Source: Erpobdella octoculata (taxonomy: Eukaryota; Annelida; Clitellata; Hirudinida; Erpobdellidae). From it: a stretch of DNA of 64,000 bases. A model generated the notes under the pieces. The model saw only the letters and a program-made list of their open reading frames with translations. It was not told the DNA's origin and made no database searches. How positions within the stretch are numbered: position 1 is the first letter of the stretch; every line of letters starts with the position of its first letter. Where the stretch lies: NCBI GenBank assembly GCA_963978895.1, contig OZ022244.1:7965105-8029104 (forward strand), written 5' to 3'. Shown here piece after piece: positions 10,621-23,767 of this stretch. Both the position numbers and the translations under genes were made by a program.

Positions 10621-11493
10621 TTTTACAACGTTTTTATTAGGTCACTTATTTGTCTGTTTGTTTGAGAATTTGTCTGTCCGCGAATTCCATACGATGGTGT
10701 TGATTGCCACCTAGCCAAAAAAAGTAAAAGTTATAAGATTTCAAATTCAACGGGCTAAGGTTTGCTTCTAGCGAAAAAAACTCAAATGCTTACATAATTT
10801 CACCCATCAAAGACGGAAAAGTAGAAATTAATTTTTATATCATAAAAATACATTTTTTAAAACACAACGTATAAAATAATATTCCTATAAATCACATACA
10901 ACGAAAAACTTTGCGGACGCATATAGGCTACAACATCAAAACTTTAGTAAAACAAATAATTATAAAAAATTTTACATCATAAAAATACATTTGTTAAAAA
11001 ACAACGTTTTTATTGCTCCCTGAAAAGTATAAAATAATATTCCTATAATTCATATACAATGTAAAGCGTTGCGGGCACATAATTTTTTATAAATAATTGT
11101 TTCTTTAAAATTTTGATGTTGTAGCCTATAATGCGCCCGCAAACGTTTTCTTTTGTATTTGAATTATAGAAATATTATTTTATACTTTTTAGGGCGCAAG
11201 AAAAACGTTGTTTTTAAAAAAATGTGTTTTTTATGATGTAAAAATTAATTTCTACTTTTTCGTTTCTGATGGGTAAAATTTTGTAAGCATTTGAGTCTTT
11301 CAGTTTTTTTCGCTAGGTGCAAACCTTAGCCCATTGAATTCGAAATCTTATAAATTTTTTACTTTTTTTTTGCTAGGTATAATATATGATCAACCTGATG
11401 CATGTTTAAAAAAACACCATCGTATAGAATTTGCGGACCGAAAAAATCTCAAACAAACAGACAACTTACTGACCTAATAAAAACGTTGTAAAA
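10621..11493. mobile_element. Foldback element with long inverted arms (873 bp)
   Basis: The sequence starts TTTTACAACGTTTTTATTAG and ends with the complement (CTAATAAAAACGTTGTAAAA). The arms, about 350-400 bp each, match inversely along most of their length: for example CCATACGATGGTGTT at 10687-10701 against AACACCATCGTATAG at 11414-11428, and AGGCTACAACATCAAAA at 10926 against TTTTGATGTTGTAGCCT at about 11112. The centre repeats part of the arm. No protein is encoded. It separates ORF1 and ORF2 of a minus-strand LINE. Confidence 0.8.
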
Positions 11494-11637
11494 TAATGCG
11501 CCCGCAACGTTTTCTGTTGTATATGAATTATTGGAATATTATTTTATACTTTTTAAAGCGCATGAAAAACGTTGTTTTTCGACAAAAGTATTTCTATGAT
11601 GTAAGCATTTTTTTGTAGTTGAGTTCCACCTGTTGTT
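11494..11637. repeat. Extra partial copy of the foldback module
   Basis: Repeats in direct orientation about 110 bp of the right-arm interior (AATGCGCCCGCAACGTTTTC, then TATTATTTTATACTTTTT and AACGTTGTTTTT). It shows that the module was duplicated beyond the hairpin proper. Confidence 0.6.
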
Positions 11638-12244
11638 TTGTCAAGTTTCTATTCAAAAATAAGTTTTCAAACATCCCCATCTTTAGACAAACGTAAAATC
11701 CGAGACGATATAATCAGCTCTTCAACAGTTACTGGGTTTTCTAGAGTAACACATATTTTCACCTTAGGAGTCTTAGGGTCTCTTCCCAGCCTCTTGGTCG
11801 CAACAATCCTGGGCACCGCAGCAAGGTTGCTTTTACAAAATTCTGTTGCACAGTCTGCGTCGGACTTTGACTCGTCACAATTAAAACCAGAAATGATGAC
11901 GTTGTTTGCTTTTTGTTTCTTATCATTCCTTTCGTTTTTCAATTTCCAAAAAGTTGTATACAGTACTTCGGCAATATTAGTAGGGCTGCTCAGTGGATTT
12001 TGCTCATTAATCATCACGTCTGGAGACCCAGTCTTAAACTCTAAAGCATACAGTCTAGATAAAATGTTCTCGTGTTTGTCGATAACTTTTTTAATGAGTA
12101 ATATGTTGTTTTAGTTAATCTATTTAGAAGAACTTCGTAGTTTTTATTCATTGTCTCTAAGATGCGTGTCATGTTATCGCTTATTTTGTCAATGATTCTA
12201 CTGAGAACTACCTCGAGGTTCTCCAGAGTTAAAGACTTTAACAT
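11638..12244 (-). pseudogene. LINE ORF1 (RNA-binding/chaperone protein) remnant
   Basis: The minus strand encodes a coiled-coil-like N-terminus (ENLEVVLSRIIDKISDNMTR, 12244-12041), a frame change, then (12017-11667) KANNVIISGFNCDES, CATEFCKSNLAAVPRIVATK and KVKICVTLENPVTVEELI. This is the RRM-like arrangement of ORF1 proteins of CR1/Jockey-group LINEs, which bind element RNA. It lies upstream, in minus-strand sense, of the endonuclease fragment at 10208-10540, so both probably belong to one element. Confidence 0.65.
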
Positions 12245-12977
12245 TTAAAAACTGTTGGCACGATTAACGTCTGAACTCATACTTGATGAAAACATCAAAT
12301 TTTTAAGCAAGAAATACAAGTTATTCACGAGAATGAGCGCTGAGATGTTTACTTCACGGGAACATAGAACATATCATTGAATCTTTAACGCTAAATATAC
12401 ATCTTATCAGGTAACCTCTCTAAAGACTAATATTTAGTTTTGATAATTAACGACATAACATATAACATTAGTAACAATTGCATTTATTGTTTTTGGTGAA
12501 AATAATAATGTTTTTTAATTTTTTTAAACATTGTCACTCAGAACTACGACACAGTCCATCGAACAATAGAAAATTGAAGCACACAATTAAACGATAAATC
12601 CTTACTGGACGTGGCTATGGAAACCGTCGCTTTGAATACCGCAGCAACGTATCGATTGCTGCTGATTGAATGCATGGGTGAGCCGTTGGTGCAGTGGTGC
12701 TGTGTGCTTTTAGATGTGCATATTTTGTTTGTTAAGATGTTTGAGAATCAATTTGCGTGCAAGAATTTGTTTTTATGTATTTGCAAGTATTTTTGTAAAT
12801 GTTTGTACATGTTCTAAAATGTGTGTCTTTTGTATTTGTGAGTTCATTTTATATGCGTACGTTATCTGTGTCATAAGTGTATGTTAGTGAGTGCATTATA
12901 TTATGTGAGTATGTATTTCGCACGCTGTTGTCTTGATGTTTGTCATTTGAATACAAATCAATAAATAATATAAAGTA
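12245..12977. other. AT-rich stretch, nothing recognised
   Basis: Probably the 5' leader of the minus-strand LINE plus unrelated AT-rich sequence. A 68-codon frame at 12611 has no recognisable motif. No RNA gene is visible. Confidence 0.4.
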
Positions 12978-13228
12978 TGAAAAATAGTTTTTTTTGAAAC
13001 AACGCTAATGAACTAAAAGGTTAAAAATAATAACATATTAACATTTTTTAAACTAAATTTTTCATTTGGAAGATTAGAGCGTTGGGCGATAGTAGGTTAT
13101 AGATATTATGTATAACTTTATATTATTTTTTATTTTTTAGTGTTTTTTTATAAATCTGAATATTATTTATATTTTCCATTTTTAGTGTTTACATTGTTTT
13201 AAATCTAAAAACGGATTAATAAATTTAA

Positions 13229-13292
13229 TGTCACCCATCGAAGTACTAACCGAACTCGACGTTGCTTAACTTCGCTAATCGGACGAGACGTT
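13229..13292 (-). pseudogene. 5S rRNA-like segment, copy 1
   Basis: Read on the minus strand this resembles the central to 3' part of 5S rRNA: CGTCCGATTAGCGAAGTTAA, GCAACGTCGAGTTCGGTTAG, TACTTCGATGGGTGAC. That region holds the internal RNA polymerase III control elements of 5S genes. The 5' and 3' ends of 5S are missing, so it is not a functional rRNA gene. Confidence 0.75.
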
Positions 13293-13657
13293 GTGTTCGA
13301 AAAAACAATGTTTGCGCTGAAACAAACAAACAACATTGCAAGTTAATATAACCGTTGTAATAATAAAGCGTTGGCCGATAGTTGGTTAAAGATATTATAT
13401 AGATAACGCCCAACAATGTTATATTCAAAACAAAAAGTTCAGTTAATAAAATGTTAATATGTACACTTTATTATTTTTTTACCTTCAAGTACATAATATA
13501 CCAGTGTTGTTTTAAAAAATCTTTTTTATAATTTATATTATTTTTTATTTCTTAGTGTTTATTTTTTTGTAAATCTAAATATAATTTAAATATTTTATTG
13601 TTTTTCATTTTTATTGTTTAAATTTTGTTTAATCTGAGAACAATTATTGTATTTAAA

Positions 13658-13720
13658 GGCACCCTACGAAGTACTAACCGAGCTCGACGTTGCTTAACTT
13701 CGTTGATCGGACGAGACGCT
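13658..13720 (-). pseudogene. 5S rRNA-like segment, copy 2
   Basis: Same segment as copy 1, with CGTCCGATCAACGAAGTTAA and GTCGAGCTCGGTTAGTACTT on the minus strand; the box-C-like end is altered (TTCGTAGGGTGCC). The flanks match those of copy 1, so the 5S piece was amplified as part of a larger unit. Confidence 0.75.
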
Positions 13721-13953
13721 GTGCTTTCAAACACAACATTTGCGCTGAATTAACTAACAAACAAACATATTACAAACAAACATCAAACAACATTGCAAAT
13801 TAATATAAGCGTTGTAAAAATAATATTAAAGTGTCCATATTAACATTTTTCAAACTAAATTTTTGTTTGGAGGATAAGAGAGTTGGGCGTTATCTATATA
13901 ATATATTTTTAAATGTGTCTATTTTTTTTATAAATCTAAATATTATATTTATA

Positions 13954-14130
13954 CTAGCTGACCCAGCAAACGTTGTTTTGCCTTATAAATTATTTTGGTT
14001 TTTTTATTAAAAGTTTAATGTCGCTTTTCCCGCTCTCGGTCGTTTCCCCGCTCCTGGTCACTTTCCCTCTCACGGTCGCTTTCTCGCTCCCTGTAGCTTT
14101 CCCGCTTCCTGTAGCTTTTCCGTTATACAT
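13954..14130 (-). mobile_element. Helitron 3' end with adjoining minisatellite
   Basis: On the minus strand the element ends GCAAAACAACGTTTGC (5-bp stem GCAAA/TTTGC), then TGGGTCAG and CTAG, followed by T of an AT-rich flank. A hairpin about 10 bases before a CTRR end is the Helitron 3' signature. The same terminus occurs at 43838-43867 in the other orientation. The interior (14030-14115) is the GC-rich minisatellite with CTCCCGGTC-like units. Confidence 0.75.
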
Positions 14131-14143
14131 ACATATACATTCA

Positions 14144-14313
<170 letters not shown>

Positions 14314-14440
14314 CCTTAATTTTCAAAATTGATTTTTTCTATGAGGCACCCTTCAACTTTGTTCATAAACAGGAAGAAAAAATTCACAAAATAATCAGCT
14401 AAATCTGAAATGATTTAGAGGTCGCTACCACACTTATAAA

Positions 14441-14661
14441 TCTATATATGTAAAAAGCAATGTTTTTGAACAAGTTTGTGTGTTTATTTGCTTAGCACAT
14501 CCGAACCGCTAAAGCAATTTAAACAGGAGGAAAGTAATCATTATTAAGACAAACGTTTGGCGCTATTAAAAATAAAAATCAATTTATTATTTCACGTTTA
14601 ATTGTAAAAAACGAGAAAAATCTTCAATAAAAAACTGAACAACGCCGGATAACCTTGTTAG
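14441..14661 (+). mobile_element. Mini-Helitron (non-autonomous, 221 bp)
   Basis: Starts 5'-TCTATATATG, as Helitrons start with TC, and ends AACAACGCCGGATAACC then TTAG, a decayed version of the hairpin-plus-CTAG end seen at 43765-43791 (CCGAGCAACGCCGGGTAACC). The block CTTAGCACATCCGAACCGC at 14492 lies in its interior. It encodes nothing. The limits are inferred from terminal motifs only. Confidence 0.5.
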
Positions 14662-15708
<1,047 letters not shown>

Positions 15709-15759
15709 CTACTTCTACAAAAACATCCTTACATGTATTACTTTAGCATCAAATTAACT

Positions 15760-15930
15760 CCGCCTCACTAACTGCGAGCCAGTCCCAAGTCTGGATAAAG
15801 GAGGAGGGACAGTTAAACGGATCAAACTTTGATCCACGACAGGAAATACTTATGTGCTTCCTACACACAGCCAATTTAGTCTTAAAACACTTGGTGTAAA
15901 GAACTATAAACTATCATAAAAAAGCATAAA
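15760..15930. repeat. Dispersed repeat, copy 1 (second copy at 61945-62035)
   Basis: TTTGATCCACGACAGGAAAT, GTGCTTCCTACACACAGCC and AAAACACTTGGTGTAAAG recur with small changes at 61950-62025, each time followed by AT-rich sequence and an (AT)n array. It is noncoding and of unknown class. Confidence 0.55.
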
Positions 15931-16009
15931 TTTATCTTCTATATATTTACAAATTGAATTATGTGTGCAAGTTTTTAAGTATGTAAGTCCTTTATGCATT
16001 GCTATATCA

Positions 16010-16323
<314 letters not shown>

Positions 16324-16336
16324 ATTGGCGACCAGG

Positions 16337-16752
16337 ATGTCAAAGGACCAAGATTCAAACATAGCACAATTGCTTAAGTTTCTAATGGAAGAGAAACTTG
16401 AGAGGGAAGCATGAGAAAAACAAGAAAAACTTGAAAAAGAGGCTCGTGAAAAAGAATAAAAGAAAATTGAAAAAGAAGAGAAACTTGAGAGGGAAGCTCG
16501 AAAAAAAGAAGAAAAGAAATTTTTTTTAATCACTATTCAGAAAGATCACCTAAAAAATCTTCCAGCCAAGAAATCCGGGATTCACCCGTAAACAAAAATG
16601 TTTGTTTTCGCTGTGGAAAACCGGGACATTTTGCTGCCAACTGCAGAACTGATGATAAAAGTCCCAAAAGACTTTTCAGTAGAAAGAGAAGTCCACGCTT
16701 AAGGAGGAGTCCAAGTCTATCGTATAGACGACACGAAATATGGCAAGTCTAG
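16337..16752 (+). pseudogene. Gag remnant of Gypsy element 2
   Basis: Starts MSKDQDSNIAQLLKFLMEEK and is broken by early stops in a Lys/Glu-rich region of repeated EEKLEREAREKE-like units. One zinc knuckle, VCFRCGKPGHFAANC (CX2CX4HX4C, about 16594-16640), survives, followed by an Arg/Ser-rich tail. Most of the capsid region is missing, so this is a deleted gag. Confidence 0.65.
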
Positions 16753-16803
16753 ACAATTCCCAGCAAGCGAACAATTATAGCAGCGAATAGAAGATACACC
16801 AGG

Positions 16804-18830
16804 GTGAAATTTAGTGATTTCGAAATTAGGATGCAACTGGACTCCGGAGCCGATGTCACAATCATCAGTACAAAAACTTGGGTGAAGATTGGTTCACCAA
16901 GGCTAGATAAGCCAACAACAAAAATTAGTGCTGCAAACGGTACTGAAATTCAAGTACTAGGTGAATTTCATACCAAATTTTCATGCGTAGGATTCACAGG
17001 CAATGGACGCTGTTTTGTGGCCAAAAATTCAACACAACTTCTAGAAATTGAATGGATGGATCAACTTCCACCAATGATAATAGCGTTTGATGCAATCTGT
17101 TCTGTTGCAGAAAAGCCTTCGCAGGAAGAAAACAGTTTAGCTGTTCAGTTACAAACAGAGTTTCCAAATGTTTTCAAAGAAGAATTGGGCCATTGCAGTA
17201 AAAAGAAGGCAAGATTGCTCCTTAAGTCAGAGTCTCAGCCAAAATTTTGCAGACCATGAAAAATACCTTTTGCTTACGAAGAAATAACCATTAGGGAACT
17301 TAAAAGATTAGTCAATGAATGATTGTGGTTGTTCCAAAGAAAAGCGGAACGGTGCGCATCTGTGCTGATTTAAAAACAGGCCTTAACGACGCGCTTGAGA
17401 TGCACCAGCATCCACTTCCAACACCGGATGAAATTTTTTCATAATTAAACCAAGAAGCTTGGTTTACTCAAGTAGATTTTGTTGATGCATATCTACAGTT
17501 GGAAATGGACAAATCGTCAAAAGAGCTCGTTACGATCAACATTCCTAAAGGTTTATATCAGTACCAGAGACTTCCTTTTGGAGTAAAAAGTGCACCAGGT
17601 ATTTTCCAGGAAACAATGCATAATTTAACTTCAGGGTTAAAAGGTTTTGCGGCTTACCTGGACGATGTAATTGTGACCGGCACAACATTGGAAGAACACA
17701 ATATGAATGTTTTTTAACTATTCAAACGGATTTCAGATTTTGGATTTAGAGTCAAGATGGACAAGAACTCTTTTGCCAAGAAAGAGATTAATTTTCTAGG
17801 TCATATTATCAGCAAAGAAGGCCAAAAACCAGACCCAGAAAAAATAACAGCAATTGTAGAAATGCTCCCACCAAAAGACAGAAAACAGTTAAAATCGTTT
17901 TTGGGTATGGTTAGTTACTATTCTGTTTTTGTACCAAAGATGAGACAAAGGAGAGGCTTACTAGATGACTTGGAAAAAATGAGAAGTTTGAATGGTTAAG
18001 AGTACACCAGGAATCTTTCACAAGGCTCGTAATAGCTGCTGATGCACGTGAATACGGAATTGGAGCAGTGATTTCACACTAATTTCTTAATGGAACAGAA
18101 AAAGAAGTCGCTCATGCAGGCCGTGCACTGACCAAAGCAAAAAAAGAATTACGGCCAAATAGAAAATGAAGCTTTAGCCCTAGTTTTTGCTGTAAGAAAA
18201 TTCCATAAATTTGTTTATGGAAGGCGGTTTACGCTATTGACCGATCACAAGCCTCTCTTGTCAGTATTTGGTTCAAAGAAAGGAATATCTGCACACGCTG
18301 CAAACAGACTGCAGAGATGGGAACTGATACTCTTAGCTTATGATTTTGAGATCGAATATCGACGAACAGCAAATTTTGGTCAAGCTGATGCCTTATCAAG
18401 ACTCATTGATTCCAAAAAAACAACAGGAAATGAGAATTTGATAATAGCAGGTGTAAACGAAGATATCACAATGATACAAGAAGATACGTTGAGACAATTA
18501 CCTGTTAGTAAGAAAGATATTCAAATTATGACAGAAGAAGACTCTGAACTCAGAGAGTTAAGTGAGATCATTAAAAAAAGATTTTGGCCAAAAGTTAAAC
18601 CTGGATCAAACTGGAATGCATTCCAAAGTAAAGCAACTGATTTGACTTTACATGATGGCATTCTATTTATGGGTGTAAGAGCAGTAATTCCAAAAAAACT
18701 GCAACAGCGTATATTGAGGATGCTACATCAGGGTCATCCAGGAATTACGAGAATGAAAATGCTGGCCAGACAGTCGGTGTATTGGCATGGAATCGATAGA
18801 GATATTGAAAGTATGGTGAAAACCTGTGAT
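16804..18830 (+). pseudogene. Pol remnant of Gypsy element 2
   Basis: Order is preserved but several frameshifts and stops occur. Protease: MQLDSGADVTIIS (about 16831). Reverse transcriptase: FTQVDFVDAYLQLEM, LPFGVKSAPGIFQ and AAYLDDVIVTG (about 17650-17685). RNase H: ADAREYGIGAVI (about 18035) and LTDHKPLLSVF (18234), then QADALSRLI. Integrase zinc region: LHQGHPGITRMKMLARQSVY. The homology stops at about 18830, before the HHCC cysteines and the integrase core, where the Helitron minisatellite begins. The family is related to the fragment at 31395-32792. Confidence 0.8.
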
Positions 18831-18985
18831 GCGGGAAAGCGACCGAGATCAAAAGAGCAAGCGGGAAAGAGAAAGTGACCGGGAGCGGAAAATCTACCGG
18901 GAGCGAGAAGCCGACCGGAGCGAAAAAGCGACCGGGAACGGGAGAGCAAGCGGAGAAGGAAACGGGAGCAATAATAAGCTTTAAT
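18831..18985 (+). repeat. Helitron-type GC-rich minisatellite
   Basis: Units like GCGACCGGGAGCGG and AGAGCAAGCGGAGAAGG run for about 140 bp. The left edge coincides with the abrupt end of the Gypsy integrase homology, and the right edge leads into the Helitron Rep remnant. Confidence 0.65.
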
Positions 18986-19029
18986 AAGCTTCATTAAAAA
19001 ATTACATGTTTTCGGTCCCACACATTGCT

Positions 19030-20330
19030 GGATGTATTCGGTTGAATGGCAGAATCGAGAATAACCTCATGCACACATTTTGATTTGGTTAATCAACAAA
19101 GTACGTCCTGAGGAAATCGATAGTATAATTTTTGCAGAAATTCCAGATCCGTCCACTGATCAACTACTGTTCGATATTGTTAGAACAAACATGATTCATG
19201 GCCCATGCGGTAATCTCAATCATTTATCGCCTAGCATGGCAAATGGAAATTGTACAAAACATTTTCCTAAATGTTGACGGATATCCAATATATCGTTGAA
19301 GAAATATCGATAATGGCGGACAATCATTTACACAAAATTTCACCAGCGCAGACATCGACATTGACAATCGTTGGGTGGTACCATATTCGCCTCTGCTTAG
19401 CAAAACATTTAATGCTCATTTAATGTTGAGTTCTGTAGTTCGGTAAAAAGCATCAAATACCTTTGCAAGTATGTGAATAAAGGCAGCGATATGGCTGTGT
19501 TTCGAATTGAAAATACCGATGTGAATGTTCGGTTGAATAACAACGACGAAATAACTCTCCACCAAATGGGCCGGTACATTAGCTCCAATGAAGCTTTCTG
19601 GCGTATCTTTGGCTTCTCAATTCATGAACGGGATTCAGCAGTTATACATTTAGCTATCCATCTTGAAAATGGCCAGCACGTATTTTATACGAACGAAACA
19701 GCAATTGATCGGGCTATAAATCCACCAAAAACTACACTCACCGAATTTTTCAAATTGTGTAATCGTGTGGATACTTTCGGTGCCTTTGCACGAACACTAT
19801 TTTATTCGGAAGTACCACGCTATTTCACATAGGATCAAACGAAAAAATGGATGCCCCGCAAGCAAGGAACACCAGTTGATGCGTGCCCCGGTTTATTCAA
19901 ATCAAACACTTTGGGTCGAGTATATACAGTCAATCAAAGGCAGACTGAGTGCTTCTATCTGCGACTGTTTTTGGTTAATGTCACTGGCCCATTGTCATTT
20001 CAAGTGAATGGACAACAGTATCCAACGTATAAAGATGCATGCCTTGCACTCGGTTTACTAAAAGACGACAATCAGTGGAACGACATGCTTGCCCAAACAG
20101 ACACGTTGTGGGATAAGTACAAAGATTCAATGACTGATGATATTTTGCATCGACTTCGTACTCGGTGCAATGATCTATCGATAACATTCAGCGATTCTAT
20201 CTACAATGAAGCGATGATTGCTATCGAGGATCTTTGCATTGTCATTGCCAATTTGCCAATCAGTCATTTCGGTATGCGTTCGAAGAGCATCTGACTTAAT
20301 GAACACTGAGATGGATCATGAACTGCGGTA
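19030..20330 (+). pseudogene. Helitron Rep (HUH nuclease) region, decayed
   Basis: Fragment of the Rep part of a Helitron RepHel transposase. The HUH motif PHAHIL is at 19065-19082, preceded by a stop within the QNR-x-x-PHAH stretch. The catalytic two-tyrosine motif YLCKYVNKG is at 19458-19484. Further conserved stretches: EIDSIIFAEIPDPSTDQLL, MIHGPCGNLNHLSPSMANG, YPIYRRRNIDNGG, VPYSPLLSKTFNAH, SSNEAFWRIFGFSIHERD and EVPRYFT with KKWMPRKQG. Multiple frameshifts mean no intact protein. Rep would nick and join single-strand ends during rolling-circle transposition. Confidence 0.8.
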
Positions 20331-21703
20331 CAACACTGTAGAAATGGCAACGATTGTTACTCGCTATGTTCCACTAATGACTGATGAACAAAAAATCATT
20401 TACGACCGCATTATACTTGCAGTTTTGGAAGGACAAGGTGGATTTTTTTTTTGGATGCACCAGGTGGAACTGGGAAAACATTTCTCATTTCTCTAATTCT
20501 CGCCAAAATACAATCAAATAATAGCATAGCTTTGGCCGTTGTATTGTCTGGAATTGCAGCAACTTTATTGGATTGAGGCAGAACAGGAACGGCAGAGCAA
20601 GCGGGGAAGGAAACGGGAGCAAAAGAGAAGAACGATACAAAAACTTTCAAAAACCCCGGGCATTGTACACTCGATTGCCGTTGTATTGTCTGGAATTGTA
20701 GCAACTTTATTGGATTGAGGCAGAACAGCTCATTCAGCACTTAAGCTGCCACTGAATATTAAAAATAACCCCGATGCATGTGCAACATAAAAAAGCAATT
20801 ATCCATGGCCACAGTGCTGAAACAATGCAAAATTATCATCTGGGATGAATGCACTATGGCACACATACATTCACTTGAGGCGTTGAACAGGACAATAAAA
20901 GATATAAAAAACAATGAAAAAATATTAGGCGGCACTCTGTTACTTCTTTCAGGGGATTTCAGACAAACACATCCCGTCATTCCCCGTTCAATTTACGCTG
21001 ATGAAATCAATGCTTGCTTGAAATCATCGGCACTGTGGGGTTATGTTAAAAAAGTGCAGCTAAAAGTAAACATGCGTGTTCAAATGCTTCAAGATCCATC
21101 TGCCGACACATTCTCAAAACAATTGTTAGATATCGGTGATGTAAAAGTTGCTGTCCATCAAAATACTGACTGCATAAAATTGCCAACCGATTTCTGCACA
21201 ATTGTTAATTTGCAAAAGTCTCTCATTGACAGCGTATTTCCCTATTTACACACACAATACATGAATCATGAGTGTCTGGCAGAAAGAGTCATTTTGGCAG
21301 CAAAAGATGTGGACGTCAATGATTTAAATTTCATGATACAGCAGTTGTTGCCAGGCGAATTGATGTCATACAAATCGATTGATACAGTTTGCGATGCCAA
21401 CGAAGCCGTAAATTATCCAGCTGAGTTTTTGAACTCATTGGATTTGACAAGCATGTCAACGCATCATCTACAACTTAAAGTTGGATTTTCGGTTATTCTT
21501 CTTCGGAATTTGAACCCACCGCGGCTGTGCAATGGCACGCGATTAGTAATTAAAAATTGATGAAAAACATTGTTGAAGCCAGCATTTTGAATGGCAAGTT
21601 CCGAGGCGAAAGTGTTTTACAGCCACGGATCCCAATGATTTCCACAGAAGTGCATATTGAATTCAAATTAGATTGGCATTTGCAATGACAATTAATAAGT
21701 CGG
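20331..21703 (+). pseudogene. Helitron Pif1-type helicase region, decayed
   Basis: Helicase half of the same Helitron. The Walker A region survives in scrambled frames (DEQKIIYDRIILAVLEG, then a shifted version of the nucleotide-binding loop near 20440-20490). Walker B is IIWDECTMAH at about 20835-20864, followed by LLLLSGDFRQTHPVIPRS. The open frame 20778-21560 covers VNMRVQMLQDPSADTFS and LLRNLNPPRLCNGTRLV. It stops at [10 protein letters not shown] (about 21670-21702), just short of the final conserved segment, where a minus-oriented Helitron minisatellite starts. A 90-bp insertion with a 52-bp duplication lies at 20587-20676. Confidence 0.8.
20587..20676 (+). mobile_element. 90-bp Helitron 3' fragment inserted in the helicase gene with 52-bp duplication
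   Basis: The insert begins GAACGGCAGAGCAAGCGGGG (minisatellite) and includes ACTTTCAAAAACCCCGGGCA, the first half of the Helitron 3' hairpin. The 52 bp before it (20535-20586, from GCCGTTGTATTG to GGCAGAACAG) are repeated after it (20677-20728) with one visible difference. Confidence 0.7.
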
Positions 21704-22445
<742 letters not shown>

Positions 22446-22773
22446 AATTTACAGCTACAACGAAAATATATAAAGTGGTGTGGCGAGACATATCAGATAT
22501 GTTTACACATCAATCGAGGTCAAAGTACAAAGAAGAGTAAAAGCAAATTATGACAACCGCTAAGAAACAAAAAAAAAAAATTTTTTTTTTTTTTTGCCTC
22601 GGAGTAAATAAATAAACAAAAAATAAACAAAAAATAAGAAAAAATAAAAAAAAAAATTACATGTGTTAAAATATACAACCAAATTAAGTGGTAAAATATA
22701 ACTATTAAAAGAAAATTACTAATAAAAGCAAAGAGGTAAAATAATAAAATAAGAATTTAAAGCTACAATTCAA

Positions 22774-22775
<2 letters not shown>
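22446..22775. other. AT-rich, A/T homopolymer runs; possible Penelope-like leader
   Basis: Upstream, in minus sense, of the hammerhead motif. Poly-A and poly-T runs at 22567-22600 and 22620-22660. No coding signal. Confidence 0.4.

Positions 22776-22868
<93 letters not shown>
22776..22868. repeat. (AT)n microsatellite
   Basis: About 93 bp of pure AT. Confidence 0.98.
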
Positions 22869-22869
<1 letters not shown>

Positions 22870-23028
22870 CCCCACTCGCTCACCCGCTCCACTCCGCTCA
22901 TTTTGAGACGGATTTCAAATTTTTTTCTCTATATTTGATTCCCCTTGACTCTTAAAGTTGTGTGAAATTTTAATTACGATCGGATAAATGGTGTAGCAAT
23001 GCATATAGGACATACATACATACATACA
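22869..23028 (+). repeat. ~150-bp dispersed repeat with CATA tail, copy 1
   Basis: Shared blocks: CGCTCACCCGCTCC, CCGCTCATTTTG, TTTGATTCCCCTTGACTCT, ACGATCGGATAAATGGTGTA, GCAATGCATA, then GGACATACATACATA. Two more copies are at 25317-25470 and 25622-25810. The element is noncoding and ends in a (CATA)n tail. Confidence 0.7.
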
Positions 23029-23248
23029 TATTGCCCGGGGTTTTTAGAGGTTTACCTAATGCGTTTCTTTTTCGCTCACGTTTCCTTCCCGCTTGCGCTC
23101 CCGCTCCAGGTCGTTATCCGTTCCCTGTCGCTTTCCCGCTCATTTTTTCGCTCTCAGTTCCCCGCCCCCTAGATCCGATTCTACATACATACATACATAC
23201 ATACATACATACATACATACATACATACATACTTACATACTTACATAC

Positions 23249-23279
<31 letters not shown>

Positions 23280-23765
23280 CATACATACATACATACATAC
23301 ATACATACATACATACATACATACATACATACATACATACATACATACATACATACATACATACATACATACATACATACATACATACATACATACATAC
23401 ATACATACATACATACATACATACATACATACATACATACATACATACATACATACATACATACATACATACATACATACATACATACATACATACATAC
23501 ATACATACATACATACATACATACATACATACATACATACATACATACATACATACATACATACATACATACATACATACATACATACATACATACATAC
23601 ATACATAATCCTGTTTCCGTTCCCGCTCACGCTCACGCTCATTTCTCCTTTCCACTCTTTCCTAACTTCTTTTAGCCCATAAAACGTAAATTAGATTTGC
23701 TAAAAGTTGTTTGAAACCTTCAAACGTTGTTACGTAAACTAAATTTGAATTTTATTATACAAATT
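23029..23765 (-). mobile_element. Non-autonomous Helitron copy, minus strand, with internal CATA expansion
   Basis: Minus order: a 5' block (23755-23640, ACGTAACAACGTTTGAAGG, TTTAGCAAATCTAATTTACG, TTTTATGGGCTAAAA), minisatellite, the (CATA)n array 23182-23607, more minisatellite (23160-23050), and AAACCCCGGGCAA at 23040-23028, where it stops inside the Helitron hairpin. The same 5' block and minisatellite occur at 43372-43570, which allows the element to be defined by comparison. Confidence 0.6.
23182..23607. repeat. (CATA)n microsatellite, about 426 bp
   Basis: Tetranucleotide array with only a few CTTACATA variants near 23230-23250. Open frames of HTYI/MYVC type in it are artefacts of the repeat. 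Confidence 0.98.
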
Positions 23766-23767
23766 AC

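Larger units (their letters stand above)
12978..13940. repeat. Two to three copies of a ~425-bp repeat carrying 5S rRNA segments
   Basis: Units share AACAACGCTAATGAACT-like and GCGTTGGGCG-ATAGTTGGTTA-like blocks (13080, 13370, 13880), a TTAACATTTTTTAAACTAAA block, and 5S-rRNA-like segments at 13229-13289 and 13658-13717, about 428 bp apart. A related unit without a visible 5S part lies at 56118-56280. I interpret it as a 5S-derived SINE-like or tandem repeat family. Confidence 0.55.

Noticed and set aside
12675..12720. GAGCCGTTGGTGCAGTGGTG resembling a tRNA-like A box of a SINE
   Set aside because: No B box at the expected distance and no repeat copy elsewhere in the window.
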